This document shows positions 46,150 to 57,283 of a DNA stretch of 64,000 nucleotides, in pieces. The stretch spans positions 19,181,031-19,245,030 of the forward strand of contig CM044957.1 in the NCBI GenBank assembly GCA_024516035.1, written 5' to 3'. Position numbers and translations under genes: made by a program. The notes beneath the pieces were generated by a model. The model was given only the letters and a program-made list of their open reading frames with translations, was not told the origin of the DNA and did not search any database. Every line of letters starts with the position of its first letter. Within the stretch, counting starts at the first letter, position 1. Source of the DNA: Bactericera cockerelli (taxonomy: Eukaryota; Arthropoda; Insecta; Hemiptera; Triozidae).

Positions 46150-46235
46150 ATCCGGCCTGGATTTGATCCTCTGCTCCTTCGGACCAGGAGGCAGAGGTGT
46201 TACTTTTTCACTACTAAGCTCGGGAATGGAAATCT
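46150..46235 (-). mobile_element. Possible tRNA-derived SINE head
   Basis: The minus strand reads GAGCTTAGTAGTGAAAAAGT, then CCTCTGCCTCCTGGTCC, then a B-box-like GGATCAAATCC. The order and spacing are tRNA-like, but pairing is poor and no second copy was found. Confidence 0.35.
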
Positions 46236-47273
46236 GCCATCTCAAGAAAAACACAGCACATTCGGTATGCGAGGCTTACGTCATCAACAGCTCGCGTTAT
46301 TTTTTATCACACTCGTTGTGTCGCAACGTTGTATTCATGCCATTATCATTGATTTTTACAAGCGAGAGCTTTCGCTTGTTGACAGCCGGCGAAAGCATGC
46401 AGACTCGAAACAATTTAATGGATACTCGTAAAATTTTCGGCAGAGAAAAGACGCTGTCTATAAATGTACATGTCTATCTACAAACACACTTATTTTATGC
46501 ATAAGCTGAAGACTTAGTTGTGTGTTCGTGCCAGGTTCCATTTAAAGCCGACATTTGCTGATCATAATTTAAACGAATATATTACTTTAATACAAGGCAG
46601 AATTCGCCTGATCATCCACTAAGGATAGAAGGAAGAAAAACTATGATTTTGGAAGTCATCACAAGTGACAAGAAAAGTCGTGTGGTGTCACACCAGATTT
46701 TTTCATTCTGTTCTCTCTCTCTCTAAAGCAGTATTATATCTTAGATGTATTAGAAATCAAAATGCTGAAGCAATAAAAGGCAAACCTCTGGAGGCTATTG
46801 GATTGGTTCAATTTTATAAAAGAAAAATTTTCAATTTATTTTTCTTTGATATGGCTTAGCAAATGAAATGCTCCTTTCATTTATGGAATTTCTTCGAGTC
46901 AGGCTGGGGTAATATAAACAGGGTGTAACGTTCCCTCTCGGAAGGCTCTTGACCTCAGACCTCTGGTTTGAGGCCTGTCAAGCTCTAAGGGCCAATTCAT
47001 GAAACAGAATTAAATATCTAGGATTTGTTAATCCAAGCCACTCTCACTTAACAGCTGATATCAATGTGCTATGATTGATGGTTGAAATTACCACTAGAGG
47101 GCGTGTTAAGGGCATTTGTTTTGTATTATCTTAACTATAATTCTCTTTCATAATTCGGACCTTAATGATCACATTGAGTTAATTTGGAGGTCAATCCGTT
47201 ATAGAAGTACAGTTTTGTTAGCTTTATCTGAATTAACTAACTGCATTAACATATTAGGTAAAAATAAACCACC
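46236..47273. other. Unassigned DNA
   Basis: No supported gene. The 109- and 113-codon overlapping frames at 46102-46504 start in the possible SINE head and show no domain. Confidence 0.45.
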
Positions 47274-47350
47274 TCAGTTAGCTGATTGATGAGAGAACGG
47301 GCTCGTTTCGTCACAGGAGGTCAGTGGTTCAAATCCCATCGGAATTACAG
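47274..47350 (+). mobile_element. SINE-C copy 4, diverged head
   Basis: CCTCAGTTAGCTGATTGATG, then AGGAGGTCAGTGGTTCAAAT, aligns in order with the SINE-C head at 42157. The middle is diverged. Confidence 0.5.
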
Positions 47351-47519
47351 ATCTGTCTGGAGTTTCACTAACTGTATGCAATTATGCATACGCAACAATG
47401 TGAATGCAGGATGTAGACATGACGCTCGGGGATGATGCAAGATTCTGAAGGATTCGAAAAATCATTACCTATGTCATATCACCAATAAAGTACTTACCTA
47501 TATTGAAAAGAACAGTAGT

Positions 47520-47700
47520 CACCATGGCCGATTGTGTATTAGCGTGCTAGGCTTGCTCGCGCGGTGACCTGGGTTCGAATCCCGATGGAGTAGGAATTTT
47601 TCGGCTCCGTACTCTTGGATGTTTGGGTTCCAAGCACACCTCGTGAGGAAAAATGAGTAGCTGATTTGATGTGAGCAGCAATCAGTGACTGCTGCTGCTC
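47520..47700 (+). mobile_element. tRNA-derived SINE, separate family
   Basis: The tRNA-like head CACCATGGCCGATTGTGTAT, CGTGCTAGGCTTGCTCGC and perfect B box GGTTCGAATCCC is followed by a non-tRNA body (GGAATTTTTCGGCTCCG...). Only one copy is visible here. Confidence 0.55.
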
Positions 47701-49112
47701 AGATTCTTGGGTATGAAATGATAAACAAGAATTTAAAAGAAAAGGAAAAATGCTGTAATTCGTTTTTTTTTTTTTATATAATATACAAATTTACGGGTTC
47801 AACCCATGTGTCATTCTGCGCTACCCACTAATTTATGATATAATAACACAAAGAAAATAAATATATTTATTATTGATTTATTGAAAAAGAACATGGACAT
47901 TGTGTAATTTACATTAGGTTTTATTCCTGAAGGCCGGATGTTGTATGGTCTACATAATATTTGATTGTATGTAATTCAGCTTGAATCTATTTATAAGGGA
48001 TTTCTAAAACTAGAAACGGTTGACAGATGAGACTAGTATTAGAATTTAGATATCCCAGGATTCCTTCCTAACAGACAATTTGTAATATCAAGTCAAGTTA
48101 AAATTCCAAAGGAGAAGGGAAGAGAAATGGATAGACAGAAAAAGTAAAAAATAAAAAAAAGAAGAGAGAAAAAGGGAGAGAAGCTATCCTATCCAAAGCA
48201 ACCTTTTTTCATAAAATAATGTCTCTTCAGTCTTTTATTCGCCTCTCCCCCCCTTCCCACTCTCCTCTCCTCTACTCTTATGATTTCCTCTTTAGAAACG
48301 AGACGAGCACTGGGAAAGCATCAGAAAGGTCTATTACTCCCCCCGGCTAAATCAAACACCTCGGCCGAGGTGTGAAGAACGCCTATACAAAGAAAGAGAC
48401 AGCCCGGCAGAGTGTAAGGTTACGGAAAACATAGTTCCCATGCATTTCATGTACTTTCAGCCAGCAAAAAGTGCAACATGAATTTCAAAAATCGCGATTT
48501 TTATTGCAGAAATGGGCTCTACGTTGAAAAAGAAGTTGATTTGACTCTTTGTTTGACTTCCTAGGCCACCGGGAACCCTATTTTCGAGACCCCCCAACAA
48601 TCGTGAAAGACATGAAAAGATTCATAATTTTGTTTTTTTTTTTTTTTTTCTGTTTTTTTTCATACGGATCCTTTGAGACCCGACTTCGTGTCTTTAACTT
48701 GGCACTGAAGATTAAGTGAGGTGTCTTAAGTGATCAAGATATAATGGAGATGAGCCCGGACCAAAAAAAAATTCTAAATTATAAGCGGGCGGCCCATTTG
48801 GGCGGCCTCGGGTTTTGGGAGCCGAAATCGGGAATTGAAGGATAATACTAATCTCAAGTGGTATCAAATGAAAGATCTTGATGAGCAGATACCAAATTTA
48901 TTGATTTTATTCCTTCATCCGGTCCACTGGGTGGCACCTGGTGGCCTTTTCATTTTCTTTGGCGGGTAGGTACCTTCGAATCCTTAGCTTAGTGGTCAGA
49001 TCTTGGCCAGTATGTATTTTTCGAGATGACCTCGCTCTCTCTCACTGCAAAATTTTAATGTTTAAGTTTCCAAGTATTAATTTAGTTCAATTTCCGTCCG
49101 TTTCTTTAGAAG
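47701..49112. other. Unassigned DNA with palindrome and T-runs
   Basis: An 18-bp perfect palindrome ACACCTCGGCCGAGGTGT lies at 48356-48373. T17 and T8 runs lie at 48633-48660. GC is raised at 48780-48830. No gene seen. Confidence 0.45.
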
Positions 49113-49260
49113 ATAACTTTGTCTATTGGTAGCATGCTCGACCTGCCATCCAGTCAGCCTGGGTTCGAATCCTGGCGGGGACGAAATTTTTTTGCCTTCT
49201 ATGTAATATCCCTAACCCTACTATATTCCTGAGGCATGGCCTTCTATCTATTTTACCTAA
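49113..49260 (+). mobile_element. tRNA-derived SINE, Gly-like head
   Basis: ATTGGTAGCATGCTCGACCT gives an A-box region, CTGCCAT an anticodon loop with GCC, and GGTTCGAATCCT a B box, followed by a T-run and a CCTTCTAT-repeating body. The acceptor does not pair well, so this is a SINE head and not a gene. Confidence 0.55.
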
Positions 49261-49853
49261 CTCTACTATACACTGAAGGCATTGCCTTTCATTAGTTAGA
49301 GATTTAAAAGATTTCCTTATAAAAGGCCGATTCTTATATAAAATAATAATTTTATAGTTTTCATTTTCTTAAATACCTAATGTAAAAAAGCATGGTCTTA
49401 TTTCCGGGAGAGACACTCGTGGTGACCCCTGCAACAAGCCGGAGAGAATTCGGGTAAGAAAAGGTCAACGGGAGAGAACTCATTACCTCACCTTGATAAG
49501 GTGATTACAAATTAATTTCTTTGGCATTCGTAAATCGAGGTGTTTCACTGTCCCTCATAGGAAACTCCGAGGTCTATTTAGCATTGAAAGATAAACCTAA
49601 TCATGTTGAGGATAGAATCAAAAGGTCTTGCATTGCAAATTTATATATTATTTACTCACTTTAGGGACTCTGGGGGCCAAATCTGTGATCCAAATACATA
49701 TTGACCTTAGAAAAATTAAATACGTAATGCTAAAACTGTATCTTGAAAAAAAGACAACTTGGTACATTCACATTTTCCCAGCTTATTTACTTTTGTTATT
49801 CATAATGTTTCAGTAGTGTATGAACCTATATTTTCGTACAAAAAGAACTGATA
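49261..49853. other. Unassigned AT-rich DNA
   Basis: Nothing supported. The left flank of the foldback element lies at its end. Confidence 0.45.
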
Positions 49854-50395
49854 TCCCCCCAAAAACACCACTTCGTGGTTAAAAAAAGAAGAACGCCTCA
49901 CTCAAAAGAATGATTATAATTAGCTAAAAATAAATGATATCAAATTGAGAACACTTTACCACCTTTCTTTCTATATCTCTGCACTCCTCTCTGATTTTAT
50001 TCCTCTTATGTTTATCTTTCTTTATCTTTTCTAGGGGTCATCCCAAACTTGATTTCTCTTTAAATTTACTTGTTGCACGGCAATAAAAAATGGCGGTCGC
50101 GGTATAATTTTCTCGATTCAAATCAAATAAGTTCAGAAAAATCATACTCCGACCGCCATTTTTTTATGCCGTGCAACAAGTAAATTTAAAGAGAAATCAA
50201 GTTTGGGATGACCCCTAGAAAAGATAAAGAAAGATAAACATAAGAGGAATAAAATCAGAGAGGAGTGCAGAGATATAGAAAGAAAGGTGGTAAGGTGTTC
50301 TCAATTTGATATCATTTATTTTTAGCTAATTATAATCATTCTTTTGAGTGAGGCGTTCTTCTTTTTTTAACCACGAAGTGGTGTTTTTGGGGGGA
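49854..50395. mobile_element. 542-bp foldback element, 246-nt arms at 99% identity
   Basis: The left arm 49854-50099 and right arm 50150-50395 are reverse complements over 246 nt. I count two differences: ACACTTTACC versus ACACCTTACC, and GGCAATAAAA versus GGCATAAAAA. The 50-nt centre pairs only weakly. The ends are TCCCCCCAAAAACACC and its inverse, flanked by TA on both sides (49852-49853 and 50396-50397), which suits a TA target-site duplication. Just inside each end is CCACTTCGTGG, a small sub-terminal hairpin. No protein is encoded. It is best read as a foldback-type MITE. Any transcript would form a roughly 246-bp double-stranded RNA, so a small-RNA hairpin locus is an alternative or additional role. 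An assembly inversion is less likely, because the arms differ and the centre is unique. Confidence 0.9.
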
Positions 50396-50756
50396 TAGAC
50401 TGCTACGAGAATATATCTAGAAATTATTCTCATCTCTTAGAGGCTAGTCAAGATTACTGGACAGTTAAGCTCAGAGGTTTGCTAATGGTCTCAGGTATGC
50501 TCCAGAAGGCAGACCTTCTCTTGAACCCTGTCATTACAATACATGCTTTCCGTTGAAAGTGGAAATTTTTACATTCTTAGTTCGTACCTACATTATTCAA
50601 AGTTAAACAGTCCAAGTTGACGATTTAGTTTTGACATTTTACTTTTTAACTATAAGTTCATTGTGCCATGTATAAATGATTTACTGATGTTGTCAGGATT
50701 TTTGTTGATATTTATTATTCTCGTATGTAGTTATATGATATACTCGTGGTATAAAA
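50396..50756. other. Unassigned AT-rich DNA
   Basis: Nothing supported in this stretch. Confidence 0.4.
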
Positions 50757-50945
50757 ATGGTCAGGCCAAAAGACAGTAACAAAAATCGTTAGCGTCCTAA
50801 ACAAGATTGACGTTAGGAAGGGCATCCCGCCCTAAAATGCCAATGTAGGAGTTTCAGAATTAAACAACCTCAACCATGAGGAAGAGGTTGACTATGCAAT
50901 GGCGACCCTGAGCCGGTTTAGGAAAGGTAAAGTGAAGGAAGAATT
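50757..50945 (+). mobile_element. Probable LINE/SINE 3' tail fragment
   Basis: GACGTTAGGAAGGGCATCCC, CGCCCTAAAATGCCAATG and GAGGTTGACTATGCAATGGC, then CGACCCTGAGCCGG, recall the 3' untranslated tails of insect RTE/CR1-like elements as I remember them. No coding region is attached, and no second copy is in the window. Confidence 0.35.
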
Positions 50946-52107
50946 CAGTATGAAAAAGGTCTTGAGATTGAGATAATAGTATAGCTACATACTCTCGCTA
51001 AAATACCTTGCCTTTCCTAGAACCTGTCATCCCGTCAAAAACAGGCAGGACTTTTGAAAGAACTTTCATTTCAAGCGACCTGCATTTTGTCGGGTTGAGG
51101 CTAGGTTATGGCCTCTAATCTTTGTCTTACTCAAAGCTTTTCCCACAGGATGTATGCAAGAATGCAGAAAATTTTCCTTTGTTGATAGATATACTTACAT
51201 TAAGATATTGCCAAATATCACAGACTAATAGCAATACAATAAGTAAGGACTTTCTCTATTATTTCTGGCTCAATAATGGCAGTGTGTCGCCGCAAGAGTT
51301 TTTCGTCCATATCTGGTGTTTTTTTTTGAGACCTGCATTGTGGGACCAGTCTCATTTGTATTCTAGATTTATTTGTTTCTGATACCTTTGTTTCTGTGTG
51401 AGTTTTTGGTCCATGGGTATTTTCCATTGGGAGTTGCAGAAAACTTTCTTCTCCCACACCCGTATTACTCTGTACTAAGAAAATAACTCAGCACCACATA
51501 CAGAGATACAAAAAAATCGGTCATTTCATCAACCATTCAGTGAGTGGTTTGTGAAGGATGTGCGGTGGTAGCCAAATGCTGAATGATAAGGAACCATATC
51601 AATGGATATTGGTACTTGGATTAAATTCTAATTGTAGAGCATTGTTTCCTTTGTAAATTGTATCCTGTGTCTCAATCTCCTCTTGACAGGAGTCTCAAGA
51701 GTAAATGTTCCTGTATAGTATTCCTCCACATTCAAAATGTTAACTTCTCTAACATTTACGTTTCAAAACATTACAGCTTTTTCTGAGAAATTATGTTGTC
51801 TTAACTTTTAGCACCTTCACTAAATTTAAGCACTTTTTACTTGTGCTTTTCTTTTCGTCTGATCCTCCCACCACCCTCTTCGCTACTCTTTTGTTTTTCT
51901 TCTTCGCTGCAGTGACATTTTCAAATATGATGAACTCTCACTAAACTATTTACCGTTTTTCCCTTTGAAAGCGCTCCTCAAGTTAGCCCATTAGGAATCC
52001 TCCTGCACCGCAATATAGGTTTGTGGGGTACCCTGTAACAAGACTCACAAGTTTAACCTCCTTAAAGATGTTGTTCCAGATTGGGGTAGATGGTATAGTG
52101 TTGCTCC
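50946..52107. other. Unassigned AT-rich DNA
   Basis: No supported gene. Short frames at 51122-51382 (+) and 51218-51457 (-) are unrecognised. Confidence 0.45.
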
Positions 52108-52204
52108 AATGTGGGTAGCTGGTACGATTCCCAGCGAATGGAGGGTAAAACCCCCGTCCTGACTATCTCATGTTGGGACGTAAAACCAAATAGAATCAAT
52201 TAAC
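52108..52204 (+). mobile_element. SINE-B copy 3, body fragment
   Basis: ATGTGGGTAGCTGGTACGAT, CCCAGCGAATGGAGGGTAAA, ACCCCCGTCCTGACTATCTC and CCAAATAGAATCAA match 11188-11281 almost without change. The head and the TAA tail are absent. Confidence 0.8.
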
Positions 52205-52609
52205 ATGAAAGGAGCCGACATTGAATCTGGGCGTCCATAATATATATAATCCTCTCACCACCTTGATATAGGTATCTGTACCCATCTCACGGACACGGAA
52301 TTATTATTATGCCTAAAAATATTCCGTACGTACAAAGCTTTTTGGTTTAGCGTCTAATAAGTTGCCGTGATTCTAGAGGTCAAGCAAATTTGGTTGTCAG
52401 AAATAAATTGTATATGTCCTATTTCCTACCACTAGTGTAAGAAAAGAAACATATGAATATTTATCCTTAATTTTCTGGCTTATTCCTCTGGTATTATATT
52501 TTACATTTCATCTGATAGTTAAATAGGTAATATTATAATATCTTGTGGTAGTAAGAATGTTAATTTTATCCTTGATTTCCTGTCTCATTGCCTCCTCTAG
52601 TCTCTCATC
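52205..52609. other. Unassigned AT-rich DNA
   Basis: Nothing supported before the CpG-rich patch. Confidence 0.4.
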
Positions 52610-52740
52610 TTCACGGGCCAGGAAGTATCACCTTGACGCGCGTCACAGGAAGTCGCCACTAGGTCTGGCCGTGCGTCATGCGTCACGCGCGGGCGACGCC
52701 GGGCCCAGGTGCCGTGACGCCGGCTGCGTCAACACGACCC
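52610..52740. promoter_or_regulatory. CpG-rich patch with six TGACGC/GCGTCA hexamers
   Basis: About 19 CpG occur within about 107 bp, in a window that is otherwise AT-rich and CpG-poor. The hexamer TGACGC or its complement GCGTCA is found at 52634, 52640, 52673, 52680, 52715 and 52726. The first two join into the perfect palindrome TGACGCGCGTCA. TGACG is the CREB/ATF half-site, so a bZIP-bound regulatory element is possible. AT-rich homeodomain-like words (CAGCTAATTGCAC, GGTTAATAGCC) follow at 52765-52820. A 108-codon frame crosses the region (52545-52871) without a domain I recognise, so a small coding exon is not excluded. Confidence 0.5.
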
Positions 52741-53300
52741 GGCTTCTGCCATTCTCTTTGCAAATTATTCAGCTAATTGCACATTTGTTCTGCGTGGCGC
52801 GACGCTGCTGGTTAATAGCCGCTTTGTTTTATGCTAATGTTCCTGAGATTGCTGTGATTTATGTGCTCTGATTGAGATAAAAAGCCGCGTTTATGTTACC
52901 TATTATGTTAATTGTTGCGGTGGTGTTAAATAAAGATTTTAAAATCTGGAAGAATAAAGAATGTATGAATTTTAATAGCTTTGTAAACAATCAACCATCA
53001 TGACTATTTATTTCTGCAAGACCAAGTCTAAGATTTTTTTTAAGGTCCTTGAATTTTATCCTAGCTGTTAGAACTTCTCTTCAAAACAAATGCGAGATTT
53101 ATTATCTTTTAAATATTCATAATTTATTTTCCTATTTCATGTGTTTCTTTGAAGATGAGATTGAACGCATTTTGTTGATAAAATTTAAAATCTTGGGTCT
53201 CCTCACTAAACTATTGTAGTGTAGACCTAAGATTTTTTTTTATTTAATGATTTGATTATAATCTAAAATATAATCATTTCGAGTTGTCTCACTTTACATC
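52741..53300. other. Unassigned DNA 3' of the CpG patch
   Basis: TAATTG- and TTAATAG-like words occur at 52765-52820. The rest is AT-rich with no supported feature. Confidence 0.4.
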
Positions 53301-53840
53301 AAAATACACTGCCAATTATGGACACAATACTTCCTCGTGATTGGTTAACATTGTATACACTTGGCAATTTTGAGATTTTATACTAAATCACTTGTATTTC
53401 CAAATTTTCTTAAATAATAACAAATTTATTATGTAAAACACTAATACTCATGTACATGCAAATTTTTGTCAAAATCGGATGTGTGGTTCACGAGATATAA
53501 GCGTATAAGTAAAAGTAAGTGGTCAACCGCATGGTCTCTATCTCCCAGAACCGCTATTAGTGCAAATTTGATTAATTTAAAATTTGACCATCTACAATAC
53601 GTCTCCAATATGTTTACAAAATATCGTTGAAATGCGTTGACTATTAGTGTATGTGATTTGCGCGTTACAAGGAATCCATTTAACAGACAGAGAGACAGAC
53701 CGGCAGACACACAAAACCAACGTTGCACGTTGCTCAGGAGATTATGAAACGTCCAGAAATATGAAAAAATGAAATCGAACCAAATTTTCTTAATTTTTTT
53801 ACAAAAACGAACACAATACTTCCGATTTCTGATATCGTAT
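53301..53840 (-). mobile_element. Interspersed repeat Z, copy 3
   Basis: On the minus strand it begins with the TACTTCC hairpin end (around 53817-53830) and TGTGTTCGTTTTTGT. TTTCTGGACGTTTCATAATC, the TGTCTGTCTCTCTGTCTG stretch, GCGCAAATC-like text, ATATCTCGTGAACC and finally AATTGGCAGTGTATTTT follow. It is the most complete copy and aligns with copies 1 and 2 over its length. No intact protein is seen. Confidence 0.7.
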
Positions 53841-54444
53841 TAGGATTTTTTCTTAAGTAAAATCATTTATCACATTTTTGGATTTTTGTGTGAAGTGCTA
53901 ACTAATTTGGTTATGGTGAGTGGTGACTACTGACATAGCTTCATAAAAATCAGCACGATCAGTGTTTTCCGCTTCTCTTGATTGTTACTTTTCCTTCCTT
54001 CAGAGCTTTTTGAAGCTCTTGAATTCCCCAGGTCAGAATCTTTAGGCACGGGTTACTTCAGCCTTTGTGAGAGTATCTCGGACGAAAATTTAATTTGGGT
54101 CTAATGCTGCATCTTCAGTGTCTGGTGAACAGAACATTTCTATTGTTCTATGTACGACCGATCATTACTTTCTTGTTCATTGAATAATTTTAATGAAACA
54201 TTTAGAGCTAATGAAACATTTAGATATAGATAATCAATAACTTAATTTTTGCAGCGTGAAGTGGTTAGTTATATGACGGAAAGTAACAGCTGAAACAGAG
54301 CTGCAAAAAAATATGACTGACCCCGACATCTCTTATTTTGTTACATTACTGAACCTTCACGCTTCATATCGCGAAATAGTTTCCTGAAGTCAACCGAATT
54401 GTTCGCTATATCACCTGAAAGTCAACGGATACAACTTTGGAAAT
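53841..54444. other. Unassigned DNA, possibly LINE-derived
   Basis: Immediately upstream of the LINE fragment. ATACAACTTTGGAAATATGA near 54429 may still belong to it. No other feature. Confidence 0.4.
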
Positions 54445-54746
54445 ATGATGTCTCATGTCTCACAACCGATCTTAGAAGCAAAAGAAGAACTTGGACCAGG
54501 ATCCCACCTCCCTTACCCGGTATGGAGAACTCTTAATAGGTTGAGAACTGGGGTCTCTAAATGCAAGGCCAACCTAAAGAAATGGGGATACAGTGCCGAC
54601 GATAAGTGTGACTGTGGTGATTCTCAGGATGAAGCACATCTACTTATATCTGCCTTCAATTAAATCAGCCCTGTTCATTGGCAGATGTCATCGAAGCCAA
54701 CGAGAGAGGCATTCAAGTTGCACAACATTGTAAAAGAACAATATGA
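54445..54746 (+). pseudogene. LINE ORF2 C-terminus (Jockey/R1-like), frameshifted
   Basis: The plus frame from 54445 gives PVWRTLNRLRTGVSKCKANL then KKWGYSADDKCDCGDSQDEAHLL. This matches the conserved C-terminal block of Jockey/R1-type non-LTR retrotransposon polyproteins (LNRLRTG, then KWG, then a CxCG...HL cysteine-histidine cluster). At about 54656 the frame shifts, and CSLADVIEANERGIQVAQHC continues from about 54669 to a stop at 54744-54746. In intact elements this region follows the reverse transcriptase or RNase H domain. Here only the end remains, as expected of a 5'-truncated, decayed insertion. Confidence 0.82.
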
Positions 54747-56420
54747 AGCTTAAACAGGACACGGAAAGTAAAAGTAAGTACCTAAGGTATTATAAATGAA
54801 ACTGTCTTTACTTGGCGGGTCGGAGCGCTACCACGCTCCATACAGGAATGAAGTCCATAGTACAAGAGGCACTGGAGAGGAAGGTAGCATTGTTATTGAG
54901 AGGAGCTTTCGTTTTCTCCATCTAGCATTACAAAATCTCCAGGCGGGCGCAACTTGCTCGACTGCCCTCATTGTTTCCATTAGCTATCCCGTTGGAAAGC
55001 TATCTCTCGTGCCGACAAAACCCACCGCTTTCTTTGAGGCCTTTGTTTTTGCGCGAGGATGTTAATTGTATTAAGAGCTTATGGTTGAGTGTGAATGCTG
55101 GGTTGTTTAGATAAATTTAGAAGACGGAAAAAGTTAAGATGCATTTTTTTCAAGTGGACTAATACCCGTTCTTGTTAAAGAGTCGAGTTAGTGCATGGAT
55201 TTTCTAAAGTAAGCATAATTTTGCAAAGAGCTTCGTTTGTCTAAGTATACCTTTCTTGGCCATTCAGAAGGAGATTGCAGCCTCATTCCCTCGCACAAAT
55301 TCTTTGAATGAAGTGTTTGTCCTGTAGCATAAAATATTAAGAAATCTGTAGATGATGCAGATTGCATATACTTGTGTCGTGTTATAAACAGGAGACTGAT
55401 AAAGTTTGACCTCGCTCCATATTGTACCCTAACGTCCCTAAACTGCTTTTGTGTTAAGCAAGTGCCATACCTACAAAGAGTTTGCTTTTCTAAAAAGTTT
55501 GTGAACTAACCTTGTAATTTATTCATACGCCCTTGGTATTTTTATTTTACTCGTACATAAAGAAAAAATATATTTTTGTGTATTAGCACTTTAAAGTTGC
55601 CCACTGTTAGCCGTCAAAACAGTAAAAGCACGATTCAATCGATAGCACTGCTGGCATGACTACAAAAGTTTAATCGATAGCGACTTAACACGTCATATTC
55701 TCACAAGGCAACTGGGAGGGAAGTTGTGCTTTCAATGAAAATCATAACTCCTCTTTCCATACCTACTGATTTGAGTAAGTAAAGAGCCAGCGCAGACAAA
55801 AGCCAAGAACAAGAGGGGGTCAGCTTGGGAAAAAAGTCAAGGTCATGGAAAATAGAGTTTCTTAAAGCTCCTGCCCTTTTCCCCTTATACCTCTGCGTCT
55901 TCCCCACCCCTCCCTTTTCTATTAGGTCTCCTCCTCGTACTTCCTTCATCCTCATTCCTATGTAGGCTCCCCTCCTCTTCACCTTCCGTAACCTCTTACA
56001 CTTCCTAATCCTGTATGGGTCCCCCTCCTCGCCTGCACTCCTCTTACTCCTTCCCCTTTCTCTATTGTATTTCCTATGCCTTCTCCTTTTCCTCCTCTCA
56101 GACGTCCTTTCTCTATTCAGTGCAAACAGAACGATTGGTTTTCCTTCTTCTCCTTCCACTTCTTACTCTCCTATGCCTTGCTCCCTTGAGCTTACAGTCA
56201 TGTTGTTGGTAAATAATTTCTGCATTGATTTAAAAAACGAGAAGTTGTGTGAGGAGGAGGCAGTACTGGAGGCACACAGGGTGAGAAAAAGTCCTGTGGT
56301 CATACAAATTTGACTAAAGGTGAAGGTAACTAAATAGCTGGATTGATATTATTTTGCTGGCCGCTAGCTCACAGCAGGCAGGAGCTTTCCACCAATCACA
56401 CGAAGTATTTTCCTATTAGT
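54747..56420. other. Unassigned DNA with purine/pyrimidine patch
   Basis: No supported gene. A pyrimidine-rich patch at 55870-56170 gives a 152-codon Arg/Glu-rich minus-strand frame (55701-56159) and plus-strand Ser/Leu frames, all judged compositional. Confidence 0.45.
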
Positions 56421-57283
56421 GTGGAGGTGATTGGTTCACCATAATAGTATCTTCCTAATGTGAAGCTTGGAAACATGGTACATTAGAACTTAAAAAAATT
56501 GACCAAATAATTCAACAAGGATTTGAAATAATCACTAATGTCAATCAGAACAGAATTTCATGGCTGCAAGCTTGTCTACCAGTGGAATTGTATCTGGTGG
56601 AGGTGACTGCTTCACCATAACAGTATCTTGCTAATCCAGAGGTCCAGGTCACCATTAAGTATCTGTACCTGTTCATGAGTGGTGGAGGTGACTGCTTCAC
56701 CATAACAGTATCTTGCTAATCCAGAGGTCCAGGTCACCATTAAGTATCTGGACCTGTTCATGAGTGGTGGAGGTGACTGCTTCACCATAACAGTATCTTG
56801 CTAATCCAGAGGTCCAGGTCACCATTAAGTATCTGTACCTGTTCATGAGTGGTGGAGGTGACTGGTTCACCATAACAGTATCTTGCTAATCCAGAGGTCC
56901 AGGTCACCATTAAGTATCATTACCTGTTCATGAGTGGTGGAAGTGACTGCTTCACCATAACAGTATCTTGCTAATCCAGAGGTCCAGGTCACCATTAAGT
57001 ATCTGTACCTGTTCATGAGTGGTGGAGGTGACTGGTTCACCATAACAGTATCTTGCTAATCCAGAGGTCTAGGTCACCATTAAGTATCTGTACCTGTTCA
57101 TGAGTGGTGGAAGTGACTGCTTCACCATAACAGTATCTTGCTAATCCAGAGGTCCAGGTCACCATTAAGTATCATTACCTGTTCATGAGTGGTGGAGGTG
57201 ACTGGTTCACCATAACAGTATCTTGCTAATCCAGAGGTCTAGGTCACCGTACCTGGTTCACCATATTATTATCTTGCTAAATA
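56421..57283. repeat. 85-bp minisatellite, 8 units plus an outlying unit
   Basis: AGGTGACTGC or a variant starts at 56601, 56686, 56771, 56856, 56941, 57026, 57111 and 57196, an exact 85-bp period. Each unit includes TTCACCATAACAGTATCTTG, CTAATCCAGAGGTCCAGGTC, ACCATTAAGTATC and TACCTGTTCATGAGTGG. Units 5 to 8 alternate AAGTGACTGC and AGGTGACTGG types (with GGTCTAGG in 6 and 8), so a 170-bp dimer has been duplicated. An older, isolated partial unit (GTGTGGAGGTGATTGGTTCA) lies at 56419-56470. Confidence 0.95.

Noticed and set aside
49854..50395. Assembly artefact from a self-inverted read
   Set aside because: The arms differ at two positions, the 50-nt centre is unique, and TA flanks fit transposition; still worth long-read confirmation.
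55701..56159. 152-codon Arg/Glu-rich minus-strand frame
   Set aside because: Purine-rich composition, no domain, and overlapping frames on the other strand of equal quality.
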